Shown piece after piece: positions 1-9,016 of a stretch of 64,000 nucleotides of DNA (positions within the stretch are counted from its first letter, which is position 1; every line of letters begins with the position of its first letter). The DNA comes from JADFRD01 sp964491015 (lineage in GTDB: Bacteria > Fidelibacterota > Marinisomatia > Marinisomatales > TCS55), in NCBI GenBank assembly GCA_964491015.1, contig CAZBEY010000001.1:1-64000 (forward strand), written 5' to 3'. The position numbers and the translations under genes are program-made. Under the pieces are notes generated by a model that saw only the letters and a list, made by a program, of their open reading frames with translations, did not search any database and had not been told where the DNA came from.

Positions 1-150
1 GCACGATGGCGGTCGGATAATTGTTTCCTGTGTTTGATCTATTGTAGTGAAGTTCACCATATCCCCCAATGCTATATCCAGGTGTAAAAAATTCATCTTC
101 TGCAAACAGAATTGCAATGAAAGATATTCCTAAATATATTTTTCCCATCT
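1..150 (-). CDS. Porin-like outer-membrane beta-barrel protein, N-terminal fragment
   Basis: Reading the minus strand from an ATG at 150-148 gives an open frame that runs off the window edge without a stop. The first 16 or so residues (MGKIYLGISFIAILFA) form a short signal peptide, followed by a sequence containing GGYGELHYN. That motif is typical of the start of a family of outer-membrane porin-like barrels, where it is the first beta strand. Only about 50 residues are present, so substrate and full length cannot be judged. It is divergent from the tetR-type gene at 313, and the two share the spacer at 151-312. The family assignment rests on recall of one motif and is moderate. Confidence 0.6.
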
Positions 151-281
151 TGCTATCTTGAATTGATTCAACTTATCTTAAAACATTGTTATTGAGATTT
201 AGTCTCATTTGCATTTTAAAGAAAAAACTGTCTTGGTGCAAACACTTTTTACTATTTAATTAGGAAAAGAAAGGATAATAT

Positions 282-306
282 TATAATATAGACTGACCAG
301 TCGGTT
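282..306 (+). promoter_or_regulatory. Promoter -10 and TetR-type operator of the fad regulator
   Basis: A perfect TATAAT lies at 282-287. Directly behind it GACTGACCAGTCGGT (291-305) contains the inverted repeat GACTG-AC-CAGTC and a second overlapping half-site. This GAC/GTC-rich palindrome is the usual shape of operators bound by AcrR/FadR-like TetR proteins. It sits where transcription would start, only 7-20 bases before the start codon of the regulator, so autorepression is the simplest inference. The -35 element is weak (TTAGGA about 16 bases upstream). No Shine-Dalgarno sequence precedes the ATG at 313. Confidence 0.6.
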
Positions 307-312
307 TATATT

Positions 313-909
313 ATGAACGAATCATTGCAAAACCAGCGAAAAGAACAAATTTTGGATGCGGCATTAAAAGTCCTCGTCCAAAAAGGATATGAACAATCCC
401 GTATGGATGACGTAGTTCAATTGTCCCAATTGAGTAAGGGTGCAATATATTGGTATTATAAATCCAAAAAAGAAATATATCTGGATTTGATCAATTTCTG
501 GGTAATTCGTTATAGTGTCACCCTAAACCACATCGTTGAAAAAGATGCTCCCCCTTCAAGACAGCTTCAGGACCTATTTCAATATTTTATTAACCAATAT
601 GAAACGGATCCGGAACCATTTATTGCTTTGACAGAATTTTGGTCCATGTCCCAAAAGGATGATGACTTCAAAAAAAAGCTGCAAACAGTTTATTCTCACT
701 TTCTGGAATTAATCGAAGGCATCATCGAACGAGGTGTCCAATCCGGTGAATTTAAAAAACTGGACGTTCATATAACTGCATTATCGATTATGGTTAATAT
801 AGAATCCATTAACTGGTTTACGCTATTTGATGGCCATGGCGTCAGCGTCAGAGAATATATCGGAACAATTACCGACTTTATTCAGTCAGGAATTATGAAA
901 AAATTCTAG
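313..909 (+). CDS. TetR/AcrR-family transcriptional regulator of beta-oxidation genes
   Basis: A 198-residue protein with the TetR layout: a helix-turn-helix in residues 10-55 (ILDAALKVLVQKGYEQSRMD, then LSKGAIYWYYKSKKEIYLDL) followed by an all-helical ligand-binding and dimerisation domain. It is the first gene of a cluster with acyl-CoA dehydrogenase, thiolase and hydroxyacyl-CoA dehydrogenase. By analogy with FadR of Bacillus it probably represses these genes and is released by long-chain acyl-CoA. The ligand is inferred from context only. Ten bases separate its stop from the next start, and that next gene has a strong AGGAGA ribosome site, so the two are surely cotranscribed. A palindromic operator candidate lies just upstream. 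Confidence 0.88.
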   Translation: MNESLQNQRKEQILDAALKVLVQKGYEQSRMDDVVQLSQLSKGAIYWYYKSKKEIYLDLINFWVIRYSVTLNHIVEKDAPPSRQLQDLFQYFINQYETDPEPFIALTEFWSMSQKDDDFKKKLQTVYSHFLELIEGIIERGVQSGEFKKLDVHITALSIMVNIESINWFTLFDGHGVSVREYIGTITDFIQSGIMKKF

Positions 910-919
910 GAGAAAAGAA

Positions 920-2701
920 ATGAAAGACACAAAAATAAAACAACAAACAGGTGGAAGTTTTATCGTAAACCCTATTACCGAAGCCACTGTTTTTTCCAGA
1001 GAAGATTTCACGGAAGAGCATCAAGATATTTATCAGATGGTCAAGGAATTTGACAAAGATCGGATTCTATCGCAAAAAAGTGAAATTGAAAAATATGACA
1101 AAGATTTATCGCTATCACTCATTAGAGAAATGGGTGAACTTGGCCTCCTTGGTATCGATATTCCTGAGGAATATGGCGGGATGGAGCTGGATAAGATCAC
1201 ATCGGCCATTGTCGCTGAAGCTTTAGTAAACAGCCCTTCCTTTTCAGTAACATGGTCAGTCCAAACCGGAATCGGATCCCTTCCAATTATTTGGTTTGGA
1301 ACAAAAGAACAAAAGGAAAAATATCTGCCGAAAATTGTAACGGGTGAAATCATCTGTGCCTATGGATTAACAGAGCCATCTGCCGGATCGGATGCACTTT
1401 CAGGGAAAACAACCGCTGTCCTTTCTGAAGACGGAAAACATTATATACTGAATGGTGAAAAAATATTCATTACCAACGGAGGCTGGGCAGATGTCTATGT
1501 TGTTTTCGCACAAGTGGACGGAAATTTATTTAGCGCATTTATTGTTGATCGTAAGACTGAAGGTTTTTCCATCGGGGCAGAAGAAAAGAAAATGGGGATG
1601 AAGGGGTCATCAACGACACCTCTTATTTTTCAGAATGCAAAAGTACCGGTAGAAAATCTTCTATATAAAGTAGGAAAAGGCGCCACCATCGCATTCAATG
1701 TCCTGAATGTTGGCAGGTATAAATTGGGAGCTTCCAGCGTTGGCGGGTCTAAGAATGTGATTGAAGCTGCTTCAACTTATGCCAAGGAACGGAGAGCTTT
1801 TGGGAAACCCATTGCTCAATTTGATGCCATCATAAAAAAAATTGCTGATATGACTGTTCGCACTTTTGCCGCTGATAGTATGCTTTATCGGACGATTGGA
1901 ATGTTTCAAAAAGAAATTGATACGCTGGATAAATCGACCTCTGATTATTATATCCAATCGGCGGAAATCATAGAAAAATACGTCGTTGAAACATCCATGG
2001 CAAAGGTATATGGAAGTGAAACAAGCCATTTTGTCATCAATGAAGGACTGCAGGTATTTGGCGGTTACGGTTTTCTGGAAGAATATCTCATAGCTGCCGC
2101 ATATCGTGATGATAGAATCAACCAAATTTGGGAAGGAACCAATGAAATTAACCGGCAGATTATTACCGGTTATATGATAAAAAAAGCCCTCATGGAAGAA
2201 TTGCCCATTCGGGAAGAAATCAATGCTATCGAACAATTTATGTCCAACGGACAATTAAAAAACAATGATGGACCCTTTGCAAAAGAATACGAAGCCATTG
2301 AGACTGGTAAACGTCTGGCGTTGTATATTTTCAATGAAGCTTTAAATAAGTTTGGGCAGGATTTAAAGCATGAGCAGCAAATTACGGAAATGCTGGCGGA
2401 TATATTTATGGACTTATATGCAGCTGAGAGTACGGTAGTTCGTTCGAAAAAGATTATGGAAAAAGGTAGTCAAAACAAAGTCGTTTGCAGTATTGCAAAA
2501 ATCTTCACTGCTGAAATGGTTTTGCGACTGCTCAATATGTCACTGACAGCATTAAATGCAATTTATGGCGGTAATACCACTCCAGATGTCATTAACCAAT
2601 TGCGTCATTTCCAGGGGAGGATGATGATGCAAACAGATATTATTAATTTGAAACGAAATGTAGCACAGTATATTTACACACAAAACGCTTACCCATTTTA
2701 G
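920..2701 (+). CDS. fadE: Acyl-CoA dehydrogenase (FadE, Bacillus YusJ type)
   Basis: Catalyses the first, FAD-dependent step of fatty-acid beta-oxidation in the cytoplasm, passing electrons to an electron-transfer flavoprotein that is not encoded here. The 593 residues contain an N-terminal helical domain (about 35-150), the middle beta domain with YGLTEPSAGSDA and FITNGG (about 150-270), and the C-terminal helical domain with RRAFGKPIAQFDAI and the IWEGTNEI stretch that lines the active site. An extra C-terminal region of about 170 residues makes it longer than short-chain dehydrogenases (about 380) and matches the length of Bacillus FadE/YusJ. An AGGAGA ribosome site (908-913) fixes the start. 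It lies between the tetR-type regulator and the thiolase with spacers of about 10 bases. Confidence 0.93.
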   Translation: MKDTKIKQQTGGSFIVNPITEATVFSREDFTEEHQDIYQMVKEFDKDRILSQKSEIEKYDKDLSLSLIREMGELGLLGIDIPEEYGGMELDKITSAIVAEALVNSPSFSVTWSVQTGIGSLPIIWFGTKEQKEKYLPKIVTGEIICAYGLTEPSAGSDALSGKTTAVLSEDGKHYILNGEKIFITNGGWADVYVVFAQVDGNLFSAFIVDRKTEGFSIGAEEKKMGMKGSSTTPLIFQNAKVPVENLLYKVGKGATIAFNVLNVGRYKLGASSVGGSKNVIEAASTYAKERRAFGKPIAQFDAIIKKIADMTVRTFAADSMLYRTIGMFQKEIDTLDKSTSDYYIQSAEIIEKYVVETSMAKVYGSETSHFVINEGLQVFGGYGFLEEYLIAAAYRDDRINQIWEGTNEINRQIITGYMIKKALMEELPIREEINAIEQFMSNGQLKNNDGPFAKEYEAIETGKRLALYIFNEALNKFGQDLKHEQQITEMLADIFMDLYAAESTVVRSKKIMEKGSQNKVVCSIAKIFTAEMVLRLLNMSLTALNAIYGGNTTPDVINQLRHFQGRMMMQTDIINLKRNVAQYIYTQNAYPF

Positions 2702-2710
2702 GAGTCAATT

Positions 2711-3844
2711 ATGAGTAGAAAATCAGTCATTATAGATGCAGTCAGATCACCCATCGGAACCAAAAACGGTCAGCTGGTTGGCATTCGTCCTGATGATTTA
2801 ACAGCACAAGTGATAAAAGGTTTATTAACCAGAAACGATAAAGTAAAACCGGAAGATATTGAAGATGTTGTTGTGGGATGCGCTTTTCCCGAAGGACCTC
2901 AGGGAATGATTATCGGCCGCTCCGCTGCGATTCTCGCCGGAATCCCAAAAGAAGCCGGCGGAAAAGTCGTCAACCGGTTTTGCGGATCTGCCATGGACGG
3001 ACTCCATCAATTAAGCACTGCGATTGAGAGCGGAGATATTGATGTGGGAATTGCGGCAGGTGTAGAAGATATGTTTTCCATTCCACCAGGAGGATTTGCT
3101 CCTGATTTTCATCCAGAATTGGCCGAACAGGAATTTTACATCGGCATGGGTGAAACTGCGGAAAATCTTGCCAAAGACGGCGGCATTTCCCGGGATGATC
3201 AAGATGAATTCTCAATTCAATCTCATGAAAAAGCACTGAAAGCCACCAGCGAAGGAAAATTTGACAATGAATTAATCCCGATCGATGTCTATGGTGAAGT
3301 GATTGTGGAGAAAGATGAAGGTCCGCGGGAACCCAACGTAGAAAAAATTAGAAGTCTTAAACCGGCATTTATTGAAGGAGGCACCGTTACCGCTGCCGGA
3401 AGTAGTCCATTTTCCATCGGCGCATCAGCTATTCTGATTACAAGCGAATCCTTTGCAAAAGAACACAACCTTACCCCTCGTGCGGAAATCGTCGGCCGCG
3501 CTGTGGCAGGAGTCGATTGGACGCGCATGGGCGCCGGTCCCCTTCCCGCAACAGAGAAAGTTTTGAAAAAAGCCGGTATGACGATGGACGATATTGAAAC
3601 TATCGAATTAAATGAAGCTTTTTCAGCACAGTCCCTCTATGTTATTCGTGAAGGCGGCTGGGACATGGAAAAAATAAATCTGAATGGTGGAGCGATTGCA
3701 TTGGGGCACCCTCTTGGTTGTTCTGGTACTCGAATCATTTGCACACTAATCAATGTGATGGAACAACAAAATACTCATGTTGGTTTAGCCACCATGTGCA
3801 TTGGCAGCGGTCAGGGAATTTCAACAATCATCAAGCGATCATGA
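2711..3844 (+). CDS. fadA: Acetyl-CoA C-acyltransferase (3-ketoacyl-CoA thiolase)
   Basis: Performs the last step of beta-oxidation, thiolytic cleavage of 3-ketoacyl-CoA to acetyl-CoA and a shortened acyl-CoA. The 377-residue protein has all the thiolase catalytic marks: nucleophile Cys91 in NRFCGSAMDG, His333 in ALGHPLGCSG and Cys363 in CIGSGQG. The substrate-binding loop follows the first Cys and is short, as in degradative thiolases of the FadA/YusK type. It starts 10 bases after fadE behind GGAG, and ends 4 bases before the preferred start of the hemolysin III gene, so it is in the same transcript. The biosynthetic acetoacetyl-CoA thiolase is an alternative, but the neighbours favour degradation. 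Confidence 0.93.
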   Translation: MSRKSVIIDAVRSPIGTKNGQLVGIRPDDLTAQVIKGLLTRNDKVKPEDIEDVVVGCAFPEGPQGMIIGRSAAILAGIPKEAGGKVVNRFCGSAMDGLHQLSTAIESGDIDVGIAAGVEDMFSIPPGGFAPDFHPELAEQEFYIGMGETAENLAKDGGISRDDQDEFSIQSHEKALKATSEGKFDNELIPIDVYGEVIVEKDEGPREPNVEKIRSLKPAFIEGGTVTAAGSSPFSIGASAILITSESFAKEHNLTPRAEIVGRAVAGVDWTRMGAGPLPATEKVLKKAGMTMDDIETIELNEAFSAQSLYVIREGGWDMEKINLNGGAIALGHPLGCSGTRIICTLINVMEQQNTHVGLATMCIGSGQGISTIIKRS

Positions 3845-3848
3845 TATT

Positions 3849-4502
3849 ATGAGTCATTGTGTGAAAGATCCTATGAGCGGATTAACACATGTCATTGGCG
3901 CCATACTGTCAATAGTGGCATTAATCCTGCTAATATTCAAAGCAGTTAATCCTGTGGATCCATGGAAGATTGCATCATTTTCCGTTTTTGGCACCGGATT
4001 ATTTTTACTGTACACAGCCAGTACATTATACCACTGGATTCCTGTAACTGGGCAAGCAGAATCTATCTTAAAACGACTCGACCATATAATGATTTATGTT
4101 TTAATTGCTTCCACATACACTCCCATTTGTATGATCCCATTGAGAGGTCCATGGGGTTGGAGTCTATTTGGCGTTATTTGGGGATTGGCCGTTTTTGGGA
4201 TTCTTTGGAAATTATTCCAGTTTAAGTTTTCCAATTGGTTTTCTACCGTCTATTATATCATGATGGGATGGTTATCCATTATTGCAATCTGGCCTCTTAT
4301 TACACACCTTCAGACCGGTGCATTAATCTGGCTGCTCATTGGTGGCCTTTTTTATTCCGGTGGCGTCGCTTTTTTCGCATTGGATCAGAGAGAATCACCT
4401 CGCAGAGGATTTGGGTTTCATGAAATTTGGCACGTGATGGTCATGGCGGGAAGTTTCAGTCATTTTTGGGTCATGTATCATTATGTCGCACAACTTGGTT
4501 AA
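3849..4502 (+). CDS. Hemolysin III / PAQR-family membrane protein
   Basis: A 217-residue protein with seven predicted membrane helices. It carries the family signature: a start such as DPMSGLTHVIGAILS, then STLYHWIP, DHIMIYVLIASTYTP and, near the end, GFHEIWHVMVMAGSFSHFW. The conserved Ser/Asp/His residues in these motifs bind a metal in PAQR proteins and suggest a membrane-bound hydrolase. The frame is open from 3801, inside the thiolase gene, but family alignments begin at MSHCVKDP, so I chose the ATG at 3849. It lies between two beta-oxidation genes in the same orientation. A role in membrane lipid homeostasis during fatty-acid use is plausible but unproved; the haemolysin name is historical. 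Confidence 0.85.
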   Translation: MSHCVKDPMSGLTHVIGAILSIVALILLIFKAVNPVDPWKIASFSVFGTGLFLLYTASTLYHWIPVTGQAESILKRLDHIMIYVLIASTYTPICMIPLRGPWGWSLFGVIWGLAVFGILWKLFQFKFSNWFSTVYYIMMGWLSIIAIWPLITHLQTGALIWLLIGGLFYSGGVAFFALDQRESPRRGFGFHEIWHVMVMAGSFSHFWVMYHYVAQLG

Positions 4503-4575
4503 TGGCGATAATTGAAAAAATATGAAAAGAGGGCTTTACCAATCCTTATGTATGGAAAAATAATAAAAAATTTGT

Positions 4576-4606
4576 TTGACTCCTGCCCGCCCCGTTCTTT
4601 TATTTT
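4576..4606 (+). promoter_or_regulatory. Possible promoter ahead of fadN
   Basis: In the 164-base gap before fadN there is TTGACT (4576-4581) followed 19 bases later by TATTTT (4601-4606). The -35 box is good, but the -10 is poor and the spacing is long. It would give fadN its own transcript in addition to read-through from fadE-fadA. No TetR-like palindrome is seen here. Confidence 0.3.
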
Positions 4607-4666
4607 GATTTTGGCAGCAGGTAAAACAAGACTAATAAAGAAAAACAAAATATAAAAGAGGTTCAA

Positions 4667-7012
4667 ATGAGTCAGAAAATTGAAAAAGTAGCCGTTTTGG
4701 GTGCAGGTGTGATGGGAGCACAAATTGCAGGACATTTAGCCAATGCAGGCATTCCTTCTTTCCTGTTTGATATAAATCAGGAATTGGCGGAAAAAGGTGT
4801 TCAGAATCTCACAAAACTGAAGCCGGCTCCCCTCTTTAAACCGAAGAACGCCGAATTAGTGGCTCCGTGTAATTATGATGATCACTTGGAAAATATTCAA
4901 AAAGCAGACTGGATTTTGGAAGCAGTGGCAGAGCGCTTGAATATTAAACATATCGTTTATAAAAATATTATTCCCCACTTGAAACCAACGGCAATTATAA
5001 CATCCAATACTTCCGGTATTCCATTGGCGGATTTAATAACCGTTTTTCCAGATGAAGTTAAAACCCGTTTTATGATTACCCACTTTTTTAATCCACCCAG
5101 ATATATGCATCTGCTGGAATTGGTTAAAAGCGATTCCACCTCTGAAGATGTCTATAATTTGATGGCCGAATTTGGTGAAAATGTATTGGGCAAAGGCATC
5201 GTCCATGCAAAAGATACACCCAACTTTATTGGAAACAGAATTGGTGTGTTTAATATGGGAGTCACAATTTATACGGCCATTCAACAGGGATTAACCGTTG
5301 AAGAAGTGGATAAATTAACGGGTACGATTGTAGGACGACCCAAAAGTGCTACATTCCGAACTTCAGATGTGGTTGGGTTGGATACCATGGCCCATGTGAC
5401 CAATACAACGTATGAAAAAGTTTTGAATGACGAAGAAAGAGAAATTTTTAAAATTCCGGATATTCTCAAACTTCTGGTAGATGGCGGTAGACTGGGACAA
5501 AAAACTAGAGCCGGATTTTATAAAAAAACAGATGAGGGTATTTTGTCTGCAGATTTAAAGACGGGTGAATACAAGCCTCAGAAAAAGGTGCGATTTGATG
5601 GCTTTCGCCTTGCAAAAGACCATACATCCACAGCTGGTAAAATAAAAGGATTGGCATATAGTGATGATAAAGCAGGGAAATTTTTCTGGGAGACAATGGC
5701 CAGGGGGCTGATCTACAGCGCAAATCGAATCCCGGAAATCAGCGACGACATTATCAATATTGACAATGCTATTAAATGGGGATTTGGCTGGGAATTAGGC
5801 CCCTTTGAAACCTGGGATGCTATCGGTGTTGAGGAATCTGTGGATAAAATGTTGGCGGAAAAGAGACCGGTTCCTCAATGGGTACTGGATATGCTTGCAA
5901 GCGGTCGATCCTGCTTTTATGAAATCAATAATGGTGTGAAAACATTTTATGATGTGTTGTCCGGTGAGTCAAAACCTGTTCCGGGTGATGATAAGAATAT
6001 CAACCTGACTCTAACAAAATCAGGTGGGAATCTTGTTAAGAAGAATTGGAGCGCCAGTCTCATCGATTTAGGTGATGGTGTGCTTGATGTTGAATTTCAT
6101 TCGATCCTCCAACCGGCTCTTAACCCAATAGATGGTTCTTTGGCCATGACGATTAACGAAGGATTGGATTTATTGGACTCAGGAAAATTCAAGGCTATGG
6201 TTATGGGACACCAAGGTCAGAACTTTTGTGCCGGAGCGAATCTCGCAAGTATTCTTGATGTCTGTGAAGCAGGTGATTGGAATAAGTTAGAAGAGGTCGT
6301 GATGCAACTCCAAGACCTGACCCAACGAATCCGTTTTTCCAAAGCGCCAATAGTGGCTGCCCCTTTTCAATTGACATTGGGAGGTGGTTTTGAACTTATT
6401 GGCCCGGCTGCACATCGGGTGGCTTCCGCCGAACTATACGTTGGTTTGGTAGAGGTGGGTGTTGGGTTAATTCCTGGAGCAGGTGGAAATCTCCGTCTAA
6501 TTTTAAATATGATGGAAAATAGCGGTAGAGGAAGAATCAATGCATTCCAAATTGCTCAAAAAGCATTTGAAACAATTGGTTTCGCCAAAGTAGCAACCAG
6601 CGCTGACGAAGCAAAATACATTGGTTATTTGCTCAAAACGGATACCATTGTACTCAATAATGATCATCGTATTTGGACGGCAAAACAAAAAGCTCTGGAG
6701 ATTGCAGAAAACTATGAACCGCCAAAATATAGAGACGACCTGAAATTGCCGGGAAGCGGCGGTAGAACAGCATTGGCCATGGCATTAAAGGGCTTCAAGG
6801 CTCAAGGGAAAATCTCCGATCACGATGAAACCATCGCTAAAAAATTGGCCTATGTGATTACCGGAGGAGATAAATCTGGTCTCACAAAGTCTGTGGACGA
6901 ACAATACCTGTTGGATATTGAGCGGGAAGCGTTTGTGTCTCTCGCCGGAGAAAAATTAACTCAGGACAGAATTCGATTTATGCTGAAAAAAGGGAAACCA
7001 CTTCGGAATTAA
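4667..7012 (+). CDS. fadN: 3-hydroxyacyl-CoA dehydrogenase / enoyl-CoA hydratase (FadN type)
   Basis: A 781-residue bifunctional enzyme for the two middle steps of beta-oxidation. The N-terminal Rossmann domain carries GAGVMG (residues 12-17), followed by SNTSGIP and the catalytic THFFNPPRYMHLLELV segment. Two C-terminal-type helical domains span about 190-440. The enoyl-CoA hydratase/crotonase domain comes last (about 455-650), with the oxyanion-hole stretch GQNFCAGANL and the acid/base residues in TLGGGFELIGP and GLVEVGVGLIPGAGG. This order, dehydrogenase first and hydratase last, is that of Bacillus FadN (YusL) and the reverse of E. coli FadB. A ribosome site AGAGG precedes the start. Together with fadE and fadA it completes the pathway. 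Confidence 0.93.
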   Translation: MSQKIEKVAVLGAGVMGAQIAGHLANAGIPSFLFDINQELAEKGVQNLTKLKPAPLFKPKNAELVAPCNYDDHLENIQKADWILEAVAERLNIKHIVYKNIIPHLKPTAIITSNTSGIPLADLITVFPDEVKTRFMITHFFNPPRYMHLLELVKSDSTSEDVYNLMAEFGENVLGKGIVHAKDTPNFIGNRIGVFNMGVTIYTAIQQGLTVEEVDKLTGTIVGRPKSATFRTSDVVGLDTMAHVTNTTYEKVLNDEEREIFKIPDILKLLVDGGRLGQKTRAGFYKKTDEGILSADLKTGEYKPQKKVRFDGFRLAKDHTSTAGKIKGLAYSDDKAGKFFWETMARGLIYSANRIPEISDDIINIDNAIKWGFGWELGPFETWDAIGVEESVDKMLAEKRPVPQWVLDMLASGRSCFYEINNGVKTFYDVLSGESKPVPGDDKNINLTLTKSGGNLVKKNWSASLIDLGDGVLDVEFHSILQPALNPIDGSLAMTINEGLDLLDSGKFKAMVMGHQGQNFCAGANLASILDVCEAGDWNKLEEVVMQLQDLTQRIRFSKAPIVAAPFQLTLGGGFELIGPAAHRVASAELYVGLVEVGVGLIPGAGGNLRLILNMMENSGRGRINAFQIAQKAFETIGFAKVATSADEAKYIGYLLKTDTIVLNNDHRIWTAKQKALEIAENYEPPKYRDDLKLPGSGGRTALAMALKGFKAQGKISDHDETIAKKLAYVITGGDKSGLTKSVDEQYLLDIEREAFVSLAGEKLTQDRIRFMLKKGKPLRN

Positions 7013-7128
7013 TAATGTGTATTTGAAAGGAAAAATATTATCATCGTACGATAAATAGTTTGTGACGTTAATATTTTATTGTTCTTAATTTGTTTTTTGA
7101 TAAAGTATGAATTATTGAATTTTAATCT

Positions 7129-8265
7129 GTGAATACTCAGACGCAATCACGCGGCATAACTATCCTTAAAACGGCAGCAATTTTTGCCGTCCTCTACATA
7201 TTCCTAATAAGCATTGGTATGATTGGCGCAGCATTTAAAGGGATGGGAAAAGGTTTCGCAGAAGAATTAATCCAAAGCAATGCCGGACCGCTGATTGGCA
7301 TATTTATAGGTGTTCTTGCTACCAGTATCATCCAAAGCTCCTCTACAACAACATCATTAGTCGTCGGTATGGTTGCCGCCGGAGCGTTTGGCGATGATCC
7401 CCGGATTGCTGTTGCAGCTGCCGTCCCCTATATCATGGGCGCCAATATTGGAACCAGTATAACCAATACGATTGTATCACTAGGGCATATCGTTAACAAG
7501 AATGAATTCCGACGTGCATTTTCCGCATCCATCGTACACGACTTTTTTAATATTTTATCCGTACTCATTTTATTTCCTCTTGAATTGGCATTTGGTATAA
7601 TTAGCAACAGTGCAAACTGGCTGGCTGAACTCCTAGTTGGAACAGAATCATTTACATTTAACAGCCCTCTAAAAATGATTACAAAACCGGTTGTTGCATG
7701 GATTAAAGAGCTATTTAAACACCAGGATGTTATTAATTACAATTGGCTTTTATTGATAGTCGCCCTTCTTTTTTTATTCTTTTCACTCCGATATTTAACA
7801 AAATTAATTCGCAGCCTGGTCATGGTACGGTTGGAGGCATTTTTTGACACTCACATTTTTAAGACAGCGCTCCGAGCGATGGCTTTTGGCATTTTCATAA
7901 CAGTATTAGTGCAAAGCAGCTCAATAACAACTTCTCTTATTATTCCTCTTGCCGGCGCCGGCATATTGAGATTAGAACAAATTTTTCCCTATACGCTTGG
8001 TGCAAATATTGGCACGACTGTCACTGCTTTATTAGCCAGCCTTGTATCCGGTACCATTGCCCCGCTAGCTGTGGCTTTTTCGCATTTGATATTCAACATA
8101 TTTGGAATAATGATCATTTGGCCCATTGGAAAAATTAGAAATATTCCCATTCAATTAGCGAAATGGTTTTCTGAAAAAGCAGTTCAAAATAGAATTTTTC
8201 CATTTATTTATATATCGGTCATGTTTTTCATTATCCCCCTAACCCTAATTTTCTTCATGAGGTAA
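7129..8265 (+). CDS. Na+/phosphate symporter family protein without a PhoU domain
   Basis: A 378-residue inner-membrane protein with about eight to ten membrane helices and the inverted duplication of Na/Pi-cotransporters (PF02690). The two copies of the signature are QSSSTTTSLVVGMVAAG (about residues 69-85) and QSSSITTSLIIPLAGAG (about 264-280), each followed by a GANIGT motif. It uses a GTG start at 7129; no in-frame ATG fits the family start better. The PhoU-like domain often fused to this family is instead encoded by the next gene, three bases downstream. The pair leads a cluster that ends with PhoR/PhoB, so phosphate import or export is the likely role. Export of excess phosphate is possible for this family. 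Confidence 0.88.
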   Translation: MNTQTQSRGITILKTAAIFAVLYIFLISIGMIGAAFKGMGKGFAEELIQSNAGPLIGIFIGVLATSIIQSSSTTTSLVVGMVAAGAFGDDPRIAVAAAVPYIMGANIGTSITNTIVSLGHIVNKNEFRRAFSASIVHDFFNILSVLILFPLELAFGIISNSANWLAELLVGTESFTFNSPLKMITKPVVAWIKELFKHQDVINYNWLLLIVALLFLFFSLRYLTKLIRSLVMVRLEAFFDTHIFKTALRAMAFGIFITVLVQSSSITTSLIIPLAGAGILRLEQIFPYTLGANIGTTVTALLASLVSGTIAPLAVAFSHLIFNIFGIMIIWPIGKIRNIPIQLAKWFSEKAVQNRIFPFIYISVMFFIIPLTLIFFMR

Positions 8266-8268
8266 ACG

Positions 8269-8943
8269 ATGTCATTATTTAAAGATGTTATTAATCTATG
8301 GAAAGCAGATGATTTGCTTTCCCAAGCCTGGGATGATTCCCATGAAATGCTGAATCTTTCCCATGAAATATTCCAGCAAGCGCTAATCTACCTGAAAAAT
8401 GGTGAAAATATTGATAAGCTTAAAACTTTGAAAAAAAGGGATCGAGAGATCAATGAGTTCCAGAGGGATGTCAGGCGAAAGGTGCTGACACATTATGCAG
8501 TGGAACAGGATACAACTGATTTAGCAAATGGATTAGTTCTTATCAATATGGTTGTAGATATCGAGCGGATCGGTGATTATTGTAAAAATATTTTGGACCT
8601 TGCAATCAATCATGATCAATCTATCATTTCATCAGAAGTATCAGAAAATCTTTCCATTATTGAAAATGAGGTAGAATCCAGATTTGCAAAAACCTTGGAA
8701 GCAATTCAGTCGCAAGACGAAAATCTTGCTAAATCTCTCATGAGAGGTTATCACCAACAGTTGACTGGATTATCAGATGATATTGTCAATGGAGTTCTTC
8801 GAAATGAGATTAGTTTTGGTGGTGAATCAAGAACTGCAGCCATTACCCTCTATGCCCGTTATCTAAAAAGAATAGGTGCCCATTTAAAAAATATTACATC
8901 CACATTGGTAAATCCATTTGATGCCATTGGGTATAAGGAATAA
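8269..8943 (+). CDS. PhoU-domain protein
   Basis: A 224-residue all-helical cytoplasmic protein with two PhoU-type three-helix units. The stretch DLANGLVLINMVVDIERIGDYCKNI (given here only by its key residues E-R-I-G-D-Y) is the metal-binding E/DxxxD core of the family. It is separated from the symporter by three bases and probably regulates it, since many homologues of the symporter carry this domain at their C-terminus. Signalling to PhoR, as for E. coli PhoU, is a second possibility given the nearby kinase. Transcription may end in the weak AACTGT/ACAGTT hairpin with a T run directly after the stop. Confidence 0.88.
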   Translation: MSLFKDVINLWKADDLLSQAWDDSHEMLNLSHEIFQQALIYLKNGENIDKLKTLKKRDREINEFQRDVRRKVLTHYAVEQDTTDLANGLVLINMVVDIERIGDYCKNILDLAINHDQSIISSEVSENLSIIENEVESRFAKTLEAIQSQDENLAKSLMRGYHQQLTGLSDDIVNGVLRNEISFGGESRTAAITLYARYLKRIGAHLKNITSTLVNPFDAIGYKE

Positions 8944-8946
8944 CTG

Positions 8947-9016
8947 TTCACAATTCGTTTACAGTTTTTATTAATTAATTAATTTCTACTTAATCCTCTT
9001 TTAATTTCATTTAGAT
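8947..9016 (+). promoter_or_regulatory. Pho-box-like array of phased hexamers
   Basis: Seven TT-starting hexamers follow each other at 10- or 11-base steps: TTCACA (8947), TTTACA (8958), TTATTA (8968), TTAATT (8979), TTAATC (8990), TTAATT (9001), TTAGAT (9011). Tandem hexamers of the form TTHAYA with 11-base spacing are the known binding pattern of Bacillus PhoP, an OmpR-family regulator like the PhoB encoded at 16.1 kb. The block lies directly ahead of the TonB receptor gene. The local AT richness makes some matches expected by chance, so this is a candidate only. Confidence 0.4.

Noticed and set aside
3801..3848. Upstream ATG for the hemolysin III gene inside fadA
   Set aside because: Family proteins begin at the conserved MSHCVKDP region; the upstream part is just thiolase sequence in another frame.
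8942..8969. Terminator after phoU (AACTGT / ACAGTT plus T run)
   Set aside because: Only a six-base AT-rich stem with a 13-base loop, and it overlaps the phased hexamer array; kept only as a remark.
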